DNA from: Berghia stephanieae
Lineage: Eukaryota; Mollusca; Gastropoda; Nudibranchia; Aeolidiidae
Direction: 5' to 3'
NCBI GenBank assembly: GCA_034508935.3
Contig: CM067446.1
Span: forward strand, 56,832,634 to 56,896,633
Length of the DNA: 64,000 nt
Shown here: piece after piece, positions 11,601 to 22,413 of the stretch
How positions within the stretch are numbered: position 1 is the stretch's first letter
Layout: each line of letters opens with the position of its first letter
Notes under the pieces: model-generated
Told to the model about the DNA's origin: nothing
The model's input: the letters and a program-made list of their open reading frames with translations, nothing else
Databases searched by the model: none
Program-made: the position numbers and the translations under genes

Positions 11601-14600
11601 ACCTGCCTGTTCGTCCCGCAGTTTAGCATCTGTTGCATTCTTAATTCTCTCTAGAATAATACGGTTGAAAACCTTTCCTGGGATAGAAAGAAGAGTGATA
11701 CCTTGATAATTATTACAATTGCTGAGGTCCCCTTTCTTTGGAAGCTTGATAAGATGTCCTTCCTTCCAATCCTTTGGGAATATCCCGTCATTCCAGATTC
11801 TCTCAAACAGTGGGTGCAGGGCCTCAGCATTTCTTTCAGCATCAACTTTTAGAGCCTCCGGTGGAATCTGGTCTGGCCCAGCACCTTTCCCCCTTTTCAT
11901 CATGTTAATGGCACCCACAATCTCTGCTATCGATGGTGGATCACAGCTAATTGGTAACTCATTCCTTGCAGGCAAAATTTCTGGCTGGTTATCTGGTGGT
12001 GGTCTGTTCAGAAGGCAGTTGAAATGTTCCCTCCATCGTTCGGATTGAGCCTCTTTTCCAAAAATAGTTTTCCCATCTTTGTCTTTGACCGGTACCTCTG
12101 GTTTCCCATATTTTCCAGCGAGTGTCTTGGTGGTTTGATAAAGGATCCTCATGTGTCCTCCTGTCGCTGCTGCTTCTGCTTTCTCTGCAAGTCTGTTCAT
12201 GAATACTTCCTTGTCTTTCTTCACAGATCTTTTGACTTCCTTAGCTATGGCTCGATACTGCTCTTGTGCATCCAGTCTTGAAGCCCTTGTTCGGCTTGCG
12301 TTCACTTGTTCCTTCCTAGTTCTCCTCTTTTCAATAAGGTCCAAGGTGGTTGGACTTACCCATTCTTTATGTTCCGATTTCTTTACCCCCAATACCTCGT
12401 GGCAAGTTGTTATGTAGACTTCCTTGATCTTTGCCCAATGTGACTCTACATCTATGTCCTCCTCGAGCTCAGTAAGCGGTTGGAATCTAATACTCAATTG
12501 TAGTCTGAATTCCTCATTCTTTTCCCCATCAAGTGCATTCACCTCGAATTTTCTTCTTGTATGTGAGCTGGTCCCATGTTTTCTGAGTCGGAGCTTAAGC
12601 TTTGCCAATAGCAGGTGGTGGTCTGATCCAACATCTGCCTCTCTCCGTACTGTCACATCTTCCAATGAACGTCTGAATCTTCGAGAGATACAAAAATGAT
12701 CAATCTGATTCTCTGTCACACCATCTGGTGAGACCCAAGTTGCTTTGTGGATCCTCTTATGGGGAACACTGATCCTCCAATCACCAAACTGTTAAATGCA
12801 CAGAAATTTGCAAATCTCTCACCATTATCGTTCATTTCTCCCATGCCATGACGTCCCATGATACCTTCATAACCTACGTTATCCTGTCCCACTTTAGCAT
12901 TAGCATCTCCCATCAATATGTTGATGTCTTTCCTTGGCAACGTGTCAATGACTTGTTGTAGCAGACTATAAAATGTATCTTTGTCCTCATCCGTTGCATC
13001 ATTTGTTGGAGCATAGATCTGTACAATGTTCATGCTGATCTTCTTACTCCGTGTTGTAAAGGACGCCATGATGATCCTTTCTCCGTGTTGTTCCCATCCT
13101 CTCAGTGACTTCTGGGCAAACTTGCTTAGAATTATTCCTACTCCCTGTGTATGAATCCCGTCCCCTCTCCCTGAATATAAAATCTTCTCCCCAGACTTGA
13201 GGTGTTTCTGTCCGGATTGTATCCAGTGGGTTTCGCTTACTCCAAGTATATGCAGCCTGTATCTTCTCATCTCAGTCACAACTTGAGAGCTTTTTCCTGC
13301 TTCATACATGGTGCGAACGTTCCACGACGCAATTCGAAGCTGCTTGTTTGGCAAAGACGTCATCGGGTCAGCAGAGTCCTTTCGGCTTTGTCTGTTGTCC
13401 TTCATAAATTCTGTCATTCCAGAAACTCTTCGTCGCCCAAGCTAAAAAAAGGATTTGGTTTGTCTGTCTGCGTTTCTGTAACGGTTTGAGTTTAACGGAA
13501 AGGGGTGTTAACCCTTTGCCAACCCCCAACCTGGAGGACCAGGTGACTCAAAGATGGGGGAATCACACACGATTAGTCGCCTTTTACGACACGCTGGCTT
13601 GGCGTTGGGCTATTCTCGACCCTCTCAGTTGAGGGACCCCCGGACACCACACGGGTGCTTCCGATTTTTACCTCTTAAAATTTACGAATCTTCATTTTTT
13701 CAGTAGGCAGGTCTACCTACTGACCCTTTTTTTTTGAGCATATTATCAGGTGGATAATGGTCAAAAGGAGAGGTAACATCAACACAGCAGATGTGATCTA
13801 AAAAGCACATATGGACATAATAAATTTATTTTTTAACTTAAACTTTTATATAGAAAGCAATATCCACTAAACGTGCTCAAAGCGCGTTACAAAGGGTCCA
13901 TGACCAAAAGCAACACGTAAAATGTAGAACGAGACATGACGCCTGTTAGGCGATATTACATTTTTATTTTTATGGAGACAACGCTGTTAACGGGCAGGTA
14001 CTCATTTGACACCTGAGTACGGTGAGAGAATTAAGAACCTTTTCCAAAGACTGAACTATGCGCTGAGCGAGGCTCGACCCCAGGACCCTCCAGTCCAAAA
14101 GCAGGTGTCATACCACTAGACCACATAGCCGCACATATAATTTATTACCTTTGTCACGTTTCCAAAAAGGTTTGTCGTCCTTGCCACCCCTGTCTCTGCC
14201 TCTGCCTTCGTTGTCCTTGCCTCTGCCTTTGCCTTCTTTGTCCTTGCCTTTGCCTTCTTTGTCCTTGCCTTTGCCTTTGTCTTCCCTATCTCTCCATCTG
14301 CCCTTGTTGTCCTGGTCGTCGTCGGTTTCGGATCGCAAACAACGTCTTTCACATTTGTTCTCACTCTTGAAGGTGGGCCACCCGCACTGTCCATCAGCGA
14401 CCTTGACACACTCCTTCTTGTCCTCGTCAAAGTAATATCGGGAAGACTTGTTGCAATCCCTGAACGTCTCTGGTTTCTTGCATCCTGTGAACCATATTAT
14501 CCTTCATAAGCAAGTTTTAAAGTTTAAAGATCAAAATTTTGGATTTAAAGTTGAAAATAAAAATGCAAACAAGAACAAAACAAAAATAAAACAGAAACGA

Positions 14601-15405
14601 AAGAAAATAAAAAGGAAAACAACAAGCAAGCAAAAGAAAAAAGAAAAAAAAAGAAAACATAAAACAAATCTAAAACAAAACTAAAGAAAAAAGAAAGAAA
14701 ACCCCCACAAAAATCAACACACAACAAATAAAACATAACAAAAACACCAGCAAAGCAGATTAAAACAAAACAAATAAAAATCAAACAAATAAAAGTGAGA
14801 AACCTATAATTTTCTCTTTAACCAAAAAGTTGATAGAATGCGACGTACACGTATTTGCAGGTCTTATACCCCAATTTCTTATGGGCTCATTGTGGTAATG
14901 GACAGCTCAAAAAATGACCCGAAATATTGACCATGACAACACTGTTAGACTAGGCCCATGTATGAATAATTATCGTTCTTCACAGATCATTGGTGCTCGC
15001 AATTTGTTTCGGTTACTAAATCGTAAAACATATAGTAAATATTTCTTAAAACCTTTTGGATAGAACGCTGCTTTATAGCAAATGATTTTCTGACAGATCT
15101 TACGACAGGTCCAAAACCCATTTTATGTTTTTGTGGACATGGATGTTAGAACCTATTTTTAGAAAATAAAACCGTTCTACTCAGATACAACCCCCAACAC
15201 CCTAACACACCCCATTTGCAAGTGATCTATAAATCAGTCTTCAGAGCCATTAGGCCTATGGAACCGGAGTTTATCCCAGTTTCTATAGCATGGAAAGGAC
15301 AAAAACAACTGCTACGCTTGGAACTGGACGCTAGTCTATAGCAAAGTACTGTGTGCCTGATCTAATAAACCCGGCTACCCAACCACTGCTGGGTGGACGG
15401 GACAC

Positions 15406-15485
<80 letters not shown>

Positions 15486-16844
15486 GAATCATTCCCGTTC
15501 CTTTACATGCGGAGCGAGTGCTCAATTAAACTGTTGAGACCCCGAAATCGGGCTTTACAGTTATGATATTGTGTGAATGCATTATCTACCTAATTCAGGC
15601 CCTTGATTAGGGGACAAAGAGTAATTACTTGTAAGTTTTGTTCACTCATAGGAGCAACAGAGCGTAGCCATCGTGAATTTGTAGCCAGACACTGACCAAA
15701 AAAATAACGTAAAAAGACACGTCTTTGGAACGTTTCCAAAAAGTCACTGGCGGTCGGTCTATTGAGCGGAGTTGCTTTGCGCCTCCCTACATGGTGGTGC
15801 ATTGAGGTTGGATTTTCTATACATTCTATTACATTTTGACAATAATCACCGTTGATATTCAAAGAAATTTTATATGACTGTCTAATTGCTGTTGTCATAA
15901 TTTTTAAAAATGATATTCATAAATCTCAATGCATTGACTTGTGACACGATCCATACCAATACTAGGATAGGATCCAGGGTCAATTTTGCTTTAGAGTAGA
16001 GGAAGGTCAACAAAGGGACCTTTTTTACATTTTTACATAGGCACATCGTAAATGCCAATTACGTGAGTACACCTCTTTAAAATTCAAACCACATTACCCC
16101 CCCCCCCCCACACACACACACACATACACACACACACACCACGTACACGCAATGATACACACACATTCTAAAATATTAAATTAAACCCACTAGAACATTG
16201 ATGAAGCTCAATATCCATTCAGTGTGCTTAAAGCACTTAAAAGTGGTCCTAAGCCAATAGCAATATGAAAGACGAGACATGAAAGTATCTGTTGTCTTAA
16301 TATCTGTGAACCACTGTTTTGTAAAGCTCATTTTGCTTCATATTATGGTCTGTAATTAGATATAGATTTTGAGTTTGAATGTAAAAAAAAAAATATTTCT
16401 ATTGGGTCGGTCTGGCTTTTATGGAAAATTCCTGAAAATATTAGCAAGGAAAGAATTAATGCAACAATTAACAGTTCTTATCGACGCGTACGTATTTGCA
16501 GGTCAGATAACCTAAATTGGTATGGGCTCATTGTTGTAATAATAATTATACTCTCAAACAAACGTGTACTTATTTGCAGGCCTGATGACTTAAACTGATT
16601 TGGGCTCGTTGTTGTAATGGAAATTTAACTCTCAAACCAACGAAAATTATTCTCCAAAACAACAATGTTAAATCAAGCCCAAAGTTACGTTCTGTTATCA
16701 GACCTTCTAATATGTACAGCTTGCATCCAGATTCTTACTGTTACGGGATTTGAACCTTGCGTCCACCTGGGCCATGTCCAGCAAAACGATGACCATAAAG
16801 AACAACATCACCCACGTCGTTATGAGCTTGCCACAACTCGCCAT
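8614..16844 (-). CDS. Secreted two-domain Kunitz-type protein, complete, 3 exons, 204 residues
   Basis: Exon 1 (16844-16739) encodes signal peptide MASCGKLITTWVMLFFMVIV ending near VDA and stops at A|GTAAGA, phase 1. Exon 2 (14484-14149) follows TTCACAG and ends AAAG|GTAATA, phase 1. Exon 3 (8786-8614) follows CCCACAG and ends with TAA. The phases join without a frame break, giving 204 residues. Kunitz domain 1 has Cys at 37, 46, 61, 69, 80 and 84; domain 2 at 149, 158, 174, 182, 193 and 197. The Kunitz cysteine pattern and the Phe five residues before Cys5 are kept, but Cys4-Cys5 is 10 residues in both instead of the 12 in BPTI. The residue after Cys2 (P1) is Asn in domain 1 and Phe in domain 2, so trypsin inhibition is unlikely by inference. 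The linker is rich in KGKD/KEGK repeats. Protease inhibitor, channel-blocking or matrix roles are possible. Confidence 0.85.
8998..9062 (+). mobile_element. Repeat family D, single arm
   Basis: CCAGGTTTGAGAGTTTTTGT, AGATGAGGGTCAT and ATCGATCGATATTTGAAGGA match one arm of the foldback element at 18842-19222. Other copies lie at about 30858 and 33322-33650. Confidence 0.6.
9110..9573. other. Intron sequence without recognised feature
   Basis: Part of intron 2 of the Kunitz gene. No exon, domain or known repeat recognised. Confidence 0.4.
9574..9880 (+). mobile_element. MITE family B, full-length (~307 bp)
   Basis: Starts GGGTTCAACAGTCGTGACGT and ends GACTATTGAATCC, which are inverted with respect to each other (GG-TTCAAYAGTC). 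TA dinucleotides flank both ends (9572-9573 and 9881-9882), fitting a Tc1/mariner-type target duplication. Other copies lie at 22041, 23799, 36072 and 36447. Confidence 0.8.
10025..10330 (-). mobile_element. 3' fragment of a non-LTR retrotransposon (C-terminal zinc-finger-like region)
   Basis: The minus strand encodes LRSRTCLTAKSLHQLG then CPICTRCGNEPDTAEHPVERC, the C-C-C-H-C pattern seen near the C-terminus of I/R1/jockey-like ORF2 proteins. The apparent 3' end contains CCATTAGACGCTGCTGC, and the reverse complement of that motif recurs at about 25110. A poly-C run interrupts the 5' side. Clade not assigned. Confidence 0.45.
10408..13656 (-). mobile_element. RTE-type LINE, full-length (3.25 kb), with 13-bp target-site duplications
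   Basis: The direct repeat GCTTCCGATTTTT at 10395-10407 and 13657-13669 flanks the element, and the 3' end on the minus strand is a short ATGATGATGA tail, as in RTE/BovB-like elements. The minus strand encodes an APE endonuclease from 13417 (LRIASWNVRTM, SETHW, GDANAK, then SDHHLLLAKL) and a reverse transcriptase (KAFDSIDR, GVKQGCLLSPFLF, FADDLALLS). The protein is split into three frames by two single-base homopolymer changes: the G run at 12761-12764 is one short (plus-strand view) and the T run at 11263-11270 is one long. Allowing for these, one frame of about 975 residues spans the element. It sits in intron 2 of the Kunitz gene, same strand. Confidence 0.9.
13840..14135 (-). mobile_element. 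SINE family A, near full-length
   Basis: On the minus strand: tRNA-like head GGCTATGTGGTCTAGTGGTA, central TGAGTACCTG.CCGTTAACAGC, and 3' end AGCGCGTTTTGAGCACGTTT-like then GGATATTGC..TATATAAAAG. Its head ends only about 15 bp from the splice donor of Kunitz exon 2. Relatives lie at 32790, 55185, 54098 and as fragments elsewhere. Confidence 0.75.
14840..15005. mobile_element. MITE family C fragment
   Basis: GACGTACACGTATTTGCAGG, TCTTATACCCCAATT and ATGGGCTCATTGTGGTAATG match one arm of family C; the opposite arm is degraded. It lies in intron 1 of the Kunitz gene. Confidence 0.5.
15228..15548 (-). mobile_element. SINE family C split by a (TA)n array
   Basis: GGAGTTTATCCCAGTTTCTA and CACTGCTGGGTGGAC, then (TA)n from 15408 to 15481, then a tRNA-like head on the minus strand near 15500-15545. 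The same order without the TA array is seen at 42985-43255. Confidence 0.6.
16079..16165. repeat. Poly-C and (CA)n microsatellite
   Basis: A run of C followed by CA dinucleotides, in intron 1 of the Kunitz gene. Confidence 0.9.
16195..16330 (-). mobile_element. SINE family A fragment (3' half)
   Basis: TCAATATCCATTCAGTGTGC, TTAAAGCACTTAAAAGTGG and GACGAGACATGAAAG match the 3' half of SINE A on the minus strand. Confidence 0.5.
16480..16710. mobile_element. MITE family C, two overlapping copies
   Basis: GCAGGTCAGATAACC and ATGGGCTCATTGTTGTAAT at about 16497, then a second start ACGTGTACTTATTTGCAGGC at about 16562, and an inverted end CTGTTATCAGACC near 16691. It borders exon 1 of the Kunitz gene. 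Confidence 0.6.
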
Positions 16845-16859
16845 CTTTAAAACTGTCGT

Positions 16860-18360
16860 CAATAACACTGAAAGATACTGTTACTTAAATAGATATAGTG
16901 TACGATTCCAAAATATGCGTCTATAAAATTAGTATTAATTTAGCATTTTACAAATCCAAAAAATTAACAACCGCAAGTTTTGAGTAGTTTTTAAGTTCTT
17001 GATTTATTTATCTAGTTCTTGGCTAACGGTTGATCTAAATTCCATGAGCTGATACCAGGTTTATATAGAGATGATTTGACTTTAAATTTGAAATTACATA
17101 ACAAAAATCAGTCAAGTGGAGCGAGCGTCGCTAAACTGGGCGTTTGCTTTTAACGGAAACCCGCATAAATAATGTCCAAGAAATCCAAGGATTAGGGAAG
17201 AAAAGTCGTATTAGCTATCCACGATCGATAGAGTCACGCTCTCACCGGCCAGGCGGAGTTGTCGTACCAGTAAGGTCGCGGGTTCAAACCCCCATCACCG
17301 CCGAGAAAAGTGTTTATTCTCTATTGTCTTCTGTCACTTTCCTACTCACTTCATCTCTTGTTGTTATCAACATAAGTGCCTGCTCCACTCACTTTTTTTT
17401 TCTGAAGTCACATCTTCTACTTTTAAGGTTCCAAAATTCTTGGAATTGTGTATGTAACCAGTTCTTCGAAGACTATAATGAATACTTTACATATTGAATC
17501 ATAAGGTGACATGACTATTTATGTAGCAGGGTGTATAGTCAGATTCTAAGGATTACGGGACGTAAAAGAGCGAGGATGGATGATCTTTAATGACGACCAG
17601 CATATATTTAGACTAGAAAATTAGATGCCATCACTCTGAAACCAGAAAATCTTTTACACTAGGTATATATTTAGTAAACGGGAAGAGTGGTTTTACACTT
17701 TCAATGAGATGGGAACCAATTTTTTTACATCACACTTTTGTTCCCTATTGCTTAGGCGGAGGGTGACGAACCAGTCGAGTCCCGGGTTTGGTGTTCATCG
17801 TCGCAGTTTTCATTCTCTCTTGTCTAATCAAATCGTGTGTTTTGATCATCTGGGAAATATCGGCCAATAATCGTTGATTTCACGTAAAGTAGAAAGAGCG
17901 ATGGGGCCTGCCCGGCATCGAATTCAGTCTCATTGCGCGTGAAGCTAGTGCTCTATGAAACTGAGCTACCGTGATCCCTGGGAAGCATATTACTTGAACC
18001 TATTATCTATTATTTTATTTCGATAAATTCCATTTGTCTTTTGTTTTCATCAGAGTCACAAATTAAACTTTGGGAATAAATGATTTTTTAAATTATACCT
18101 TTAAAAAAAAAAAAATATTCATTTTAAAAAATTTAACAAAACAACCCCCCCCCCCCCAAAAAAAAAAAAAAAACAAAAACAAAAAAAAAAAACAACAACA
18201 ACTTTGTATTGATATCAGTGACTTCATCGGAGTGTCCAACCACTACGCAATCAATAGGGAACTGCAGATGTGTGATGTAAAATTAAATTGAAGTTCGTTT
18301 ACGCGGTGTCCATATTCGGGTTTGAGGGAAAATCTTTCACCCAGCTTGTCCCTCCTAAAA
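16860..18360. other. Intergenic stretch with degraded tRNA-like SINE heads
   Basis: Upstream of the Kunitz gene. At 17238-17300 a GGTTCAAACCC B-box-like motif and at 17895-17985 a minus-strand tRNA-like block (GGGATCACGGTAGCTCAG sense) suggest old SINE heads. No cloverleaf good enough for a tRNA gene and no coding exon was recognised. Confidence 0.4.
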
Positions 18361-18841
18361 GATTAACGAGATGAAAAAAAAGAAAGAAGAGAAGAAGAAG
18401 AAGAAGAAAAAGGTACAATGCAGACGAATACAAACGTGACAAATAAGACAATTATAAATACAATTACACATCGTGACTGATAGTTGATAAACAAGCACGA
18501 CCCCCATGAATGGAAGTCAACATCAAAATTGAGAAGTCAATAGTAAATCGTGATTGTCGAGAAATAATAGATACAAAGGATCGACCCCAATGAACGTCAA
18601 TCAACATCAAAATAATATTATCTGCTTGCGTGGGAGCTGCAATACAAAACAAAACAAAACAAACAAAAAAAACACACACAAAAACAAGACAAAACAAAAC
18701 AATTTTTTTTTACAAATTAATTTAAATTATTTTTTTTTAATTAAAAGGCAAATTAAAAAACGAGGACTTATCTGTTAACCATTTGATGGCGAGACAGAGT
18801 TTCTTTCATACTATAATTCCCCTGAAGACGTCGGCGGGAGA

Positions 18842-19222
18842 TCCCAGGTTTGAGAGTTTTTGCAAAGATGAGGGTCATTTAAATTGATTGATATTTGAAG
18901 GACGAGTTGTCTGACCAAGTGTTTCAATTTGATACGTGTGCTTCCTGAGTACAACAGTTATCTGGTTTAGCACACCGGGTGTGGTGTCTAACTCTGAAAA
19001 AACAAAAACAAAACAAAACAAAACAAAAACAAAAAAAACTGAAAAAAAATTTATAAAAACAAACAAACAAACAAAAAGGCACACAAAAAAACAACAACAA
19101 AAACAACAAAAAACAAATAAGCATTTAATTAAATATTTGGCCAGAAAACTCGTTCTTAAAATTAAATATCGATCGATTTAAATGACCCTGATCTTGGCAA
19201 ATACTCTCAAACCTGGAACCTA
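18842..19222. mobile_element. Foldback element, family D (~380 bp)
   Basis: The left arm CCAGGTTTGAGAGTTTTTGC..ATGAGGGTCATTTAAAT..GATATTTGAAGGACGAGTT faces an inverted right arm ending GACCCTGATCTTGGCAAATA and CTCTCAAACCTGG. The arms are about 70-80 bp each around an A/C-rich centre of CAAAA repeats. Confidence 0.7.
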
Positions 19223-19365
19223 CTCTTAAATTTGAGAGTTTTTGCCATAGTGAGTCCAGGGCTCGACTTGAGTCCTCCTCTGAGCGCGCAAAATTTATTA
19301 CCTGGAAACGTTTCCTTACTCACGTTCTCTCACCACCGTACTGAGTTATACCATTTTCTTCTTAC

Positions 19366-20168
19366 TGCTCCTCCTCCTCCTACCCCTCCTCCTCCTCCTC
19401 CTCCTTCTTCTTCTTCTTCTTCTTCTTCTTCTTCTTCTTCTTCTTCTTCTTTCCTGCTCCTCCTCCCCTTCCTTCTCCTGCTCCTCCTCCTCCTTCTTTC
19501 CTTCATACACTTCTTCCTATTCCTTTTCCCCATATTCTTTCTCCCCCACCTCTTCCTCCTCCTTATCCCTCTTCTCTCTTCTCTCTTCTTCTTCTTCTTC
19601 TTCTTCTTCTTCTTCTTCTTCTTCTTCTTCTTCTTCTTCTTCTTCTCTTCTTCTTCCTCCTCCTCTTTCTTCTCCAACTTCTTCTCCTCCTCCTCCTCCT
19701 CCTCCTCCTCCTCCTCCTCCTCCTCCTCCTCCTCCTCCTTCCTTCTTCTTCTCTTCTTCTTCTTCTTCTCTTCCTTCTTCTTCTTCTTCTTCTCTTCTTC
19801 TTCTTCTTCTTCTTCTTCTTCTTCTCTCCTCCTTCCTCTCTTCTCTTCTCTCTCCTTCTCTTCTTCTCTCTTCTCTCTTCTCTCTCTCCTTCTCCTTCTT
19901 CTTCTTCTTCTTCTTCTTCTTCTTCTTCTTCTTCTTCTTCTTCCTCTCTCTCTTCTTCTTCTCTCTTCTTCTTCTTCCTCTTCCTCCTCCTCTCCTCTTC
20001 TTCTTCTCTCTTCTTCTTCTTCTTCTTCTTCTTCTTCTTCTTCTTCTCTTCTTCTTCTTCTTCTTCTTCTTTCTTCTTCTTCTTCTTCTTTTCTTTTTCT
20101 TTGCTTCTTCTTCCTCCTCCTCCTCCTCCTCCTCCTCTCTCCTCCTCTCTCCTCCTCCTCCTTCCTCC
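19366..20168 (+). repeat. (TTC)n/(CTC)n polypyrimidine tract, ~0.8 kb
   Basis: Almost entirely C and T on the plus strand. Ser/Phe/Leu or Glu/Lys/Arg open frames across it are artefacts of the trinucleotide repeat. Confidence 0.95.
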
Positions 20169-20559
20169 ATTTTAACGAATACAGAGTTCACAGCAATGGC
20201 ATTAGGGGTCATATTCAATGCTTTCAAAGTGAATCAACAAAAGATAATCCGTCACGTTACTGAATCTGACTTGTAAAGGTTACTTTTTTAAAAATCTACT
20301 CAGTTCTTTATTTTCCACTCAAGTTTCTGAGGCCTTCGCATGGACGGATCCAAATTATTGTTATTCTCTTCACTACGGTCATTATATCTCTGGAATCACA
20401 AAGCAGGCGAAGGATTGGCTGTTTTTGTTATAATATTATAATTTCTGCCGTACAATCCATGTCAAATCTTCTTTTATTCGTATTGATCACGATCGTAAAA
20501 AAAAAAAAGTAGGAAAAGAAATAAAAACCTTAGCTCAATATAGGGATAGAATCTGTTTT

Positions 20560-20650
20560 TTAAAACATTCCAGTCTTCCCTTGGAATAGACCCTAGAAAC
20601 AAATTTCCCCTATGAGATGAATAAAGGGAATTCTATTTTATTTATTTTTT
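20560..20650 (+). mobile_element. SINE family B fragment (3' end)
   Basis: CTTCCCTTGGAATAGACCCT, ACAAATTTCCCC and ATGAATAAAGGGAATTCTAT followed by TTTATTTATT match the 3' end of SINE B. Confidence 0.6.
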
Positions 20651-21617
20651 TATTTTAATATCTTGAAATAAACATTTTGAATTCATATCCACGCGTGAAT
20701 GTTACTGGAGATTAATCCCAAAAAAAAGTCAAGGTATTTTATGTTAGCAAGACCATGAACCACTGCTTAAAAAAAACAGAGAAATTTAAGTCCACAGGGA
20801 ATAAAATAATCGCCGGAAGTAATGATTAACTTCTTCTTAGTGATAGATAAAAATTATCATACTGCCCCTCGCCATGTAAAATACACTTGAGTTTCGAAGG
20901 CCTTTCATTGATTCAAAATTCTGACTATGATTTGCATTTCAATGACATTAAAGATTTTGTAATCGGGACTAATTGCTGGAATTAGAGGTGTTTGGATTAC
21001 TCAGACGCTACTAATAATGTTTTTGTTTTTTTGTTTTTTGTTTTGTTTTGTTTTGTTTTTTTGTTTGTTTGTTGTTGTTTTTTGGTGGTTTTTTTTTTTG
21101 TTTTTGTTTTGTTTTTGTTTTTAAGCCAACGCAATAATATTATCCTTTCTTCTAGTTAAACCACAAGAATTTTTTTTTTAAACAGTCATTTCCTCAGTTT
21201 AAAAAAAAAGCTTTTTCACCAAAATGAATATATCAAAACAATAACAAAGAGCTGATTGACGTCAATTTCGTTCCTTTAGTTGTGAGAAAACATGAGTTAA
21301 GAGACTTTCCCCACTAAATCCAGCTTCCAGTCCTCAACGGGACTTGAACAAGGAACGAAAGGTCACAAGCTTAGTATCATACCACTAGACCACACAACTT
21401 ATTAACAACTAGACTCTATTATGCGTCACCACTGTCTTAATAATCTGTGGTTCTGCATCATATATAATAATATATTACATAGTAGCCTGATATCTGCACT
21501 GACAGAATGTTAGTCATTATACACGGGAATGGGAAAGGACTATCCATATTGACGACGAGAACTCATTTAAGGAACACGAGATACCATTAATCATTTTAAA
21601 ACGGGAGAACTGGATAA

Positions 21618-22413
21618 TAGATCAAATATTGATGCTGTGCGTTTAGCCAAAATGCTCACAACAATCCGCCAACTGGATATAACGTATCAACACACAAAAC
21701 CATGTGTAACCCTGAAGGTTTTTTTTATTCTTTGCGCTTCGGCAGAAAATTCACATTTGCCAGCCGAAAATAATGTATCAAAACACAAAACGATGTGTAT
21801 TGTGTAGCCTTGAACGTTTATAGTCTGACTAATACAGTTCAGTCAGAAAGACTCATAAAAACGACTGACTAAAAACAATAGCAAAGACCTGAGTGACGTC
21901 AACTTCGTTCCACCTATAGATAGTATGCGCTTAGCTAAGAAGCTGACAACATTGCCATCCGGAAGTATAACGGACCAACACACAAAACTCTGTGTAATCT
22001 TTAACGTTTATAGTCTGGTTAATATAGTTTAGTGAGAATAGGCTTCAACAGTCTTCACATCACTTCTCTCGTAATGACGCATAATAACTTATTAACTGGT
22101 TTAAACTATCGGAACAATGGCGGACGCCCTTATGAAATACTTCCCCGACGAGCATAAAAGTGTATCCAGAGGAGAAAATAATTATAAATCTGATCATGTC
22201 TAAACTTTTATACATTATGATCACACGACATGTGAAAACGTTCTAGCCAGCATGAAGAATAAAAAGTACCGGTTTTCTTTGTTTAGAACCAAGCTGCTCG
22301 TTGCTGGGCGGACGTGACATCAGACTATTGAATCATATTACTCATAAACTCGGATGGCAAAAAACAATAACAAAGACCACAGTGATACCATCTTCGTTCT
22401 ATCTATAGATAGT
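21618..22413 (+). mobile_element. Two MITE family A copies, the second interrupted by a MITE family B copy
   Basis: A diverged A copy spans about 21618-21920. A second starts CTATAGATAGTATGCGCTTA at 21912 and breaks at 22040 after GTGAGAATA. MITE B fills 22041-22338 between TA dinucleotides, and the A sequence resumes TACTCATAAACTCGGATGGC at 22339 to end near 22413. Confidence 0.75.
22041..22338 (+). mobile_element. MITE family B, nested in MITE A
   Basis: GGCTTCAACAGTC at the left end and GACTATTGAATCATAT at the right end. The internal block AACAATGGCGGACGCC and AAAAGTGTATCCAGAGG is shared with the other copies. Confidence 0.8.

Noticed and set aside
15590-15898. A 102-codon minus-strand open frame with mixed composition
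   Set aside because: No signal peptide, domain or convincing splice context; it lies within the Kunitz gene's intron and nothing supports expression.
17221-17985. Possible tRNA genes with B-box-like motifs
   Set aside because: No complete cloverleaf could be fitted, and the same heads are attached to SINE bodies elsewhere in the window.
19232-20263. A 343-codon open frame of Ser, Leu, Phe and Pro runs
   Set aside because: It is the TTC/CTC polypyrimidine array read in frame; the opposite strand is equally open.
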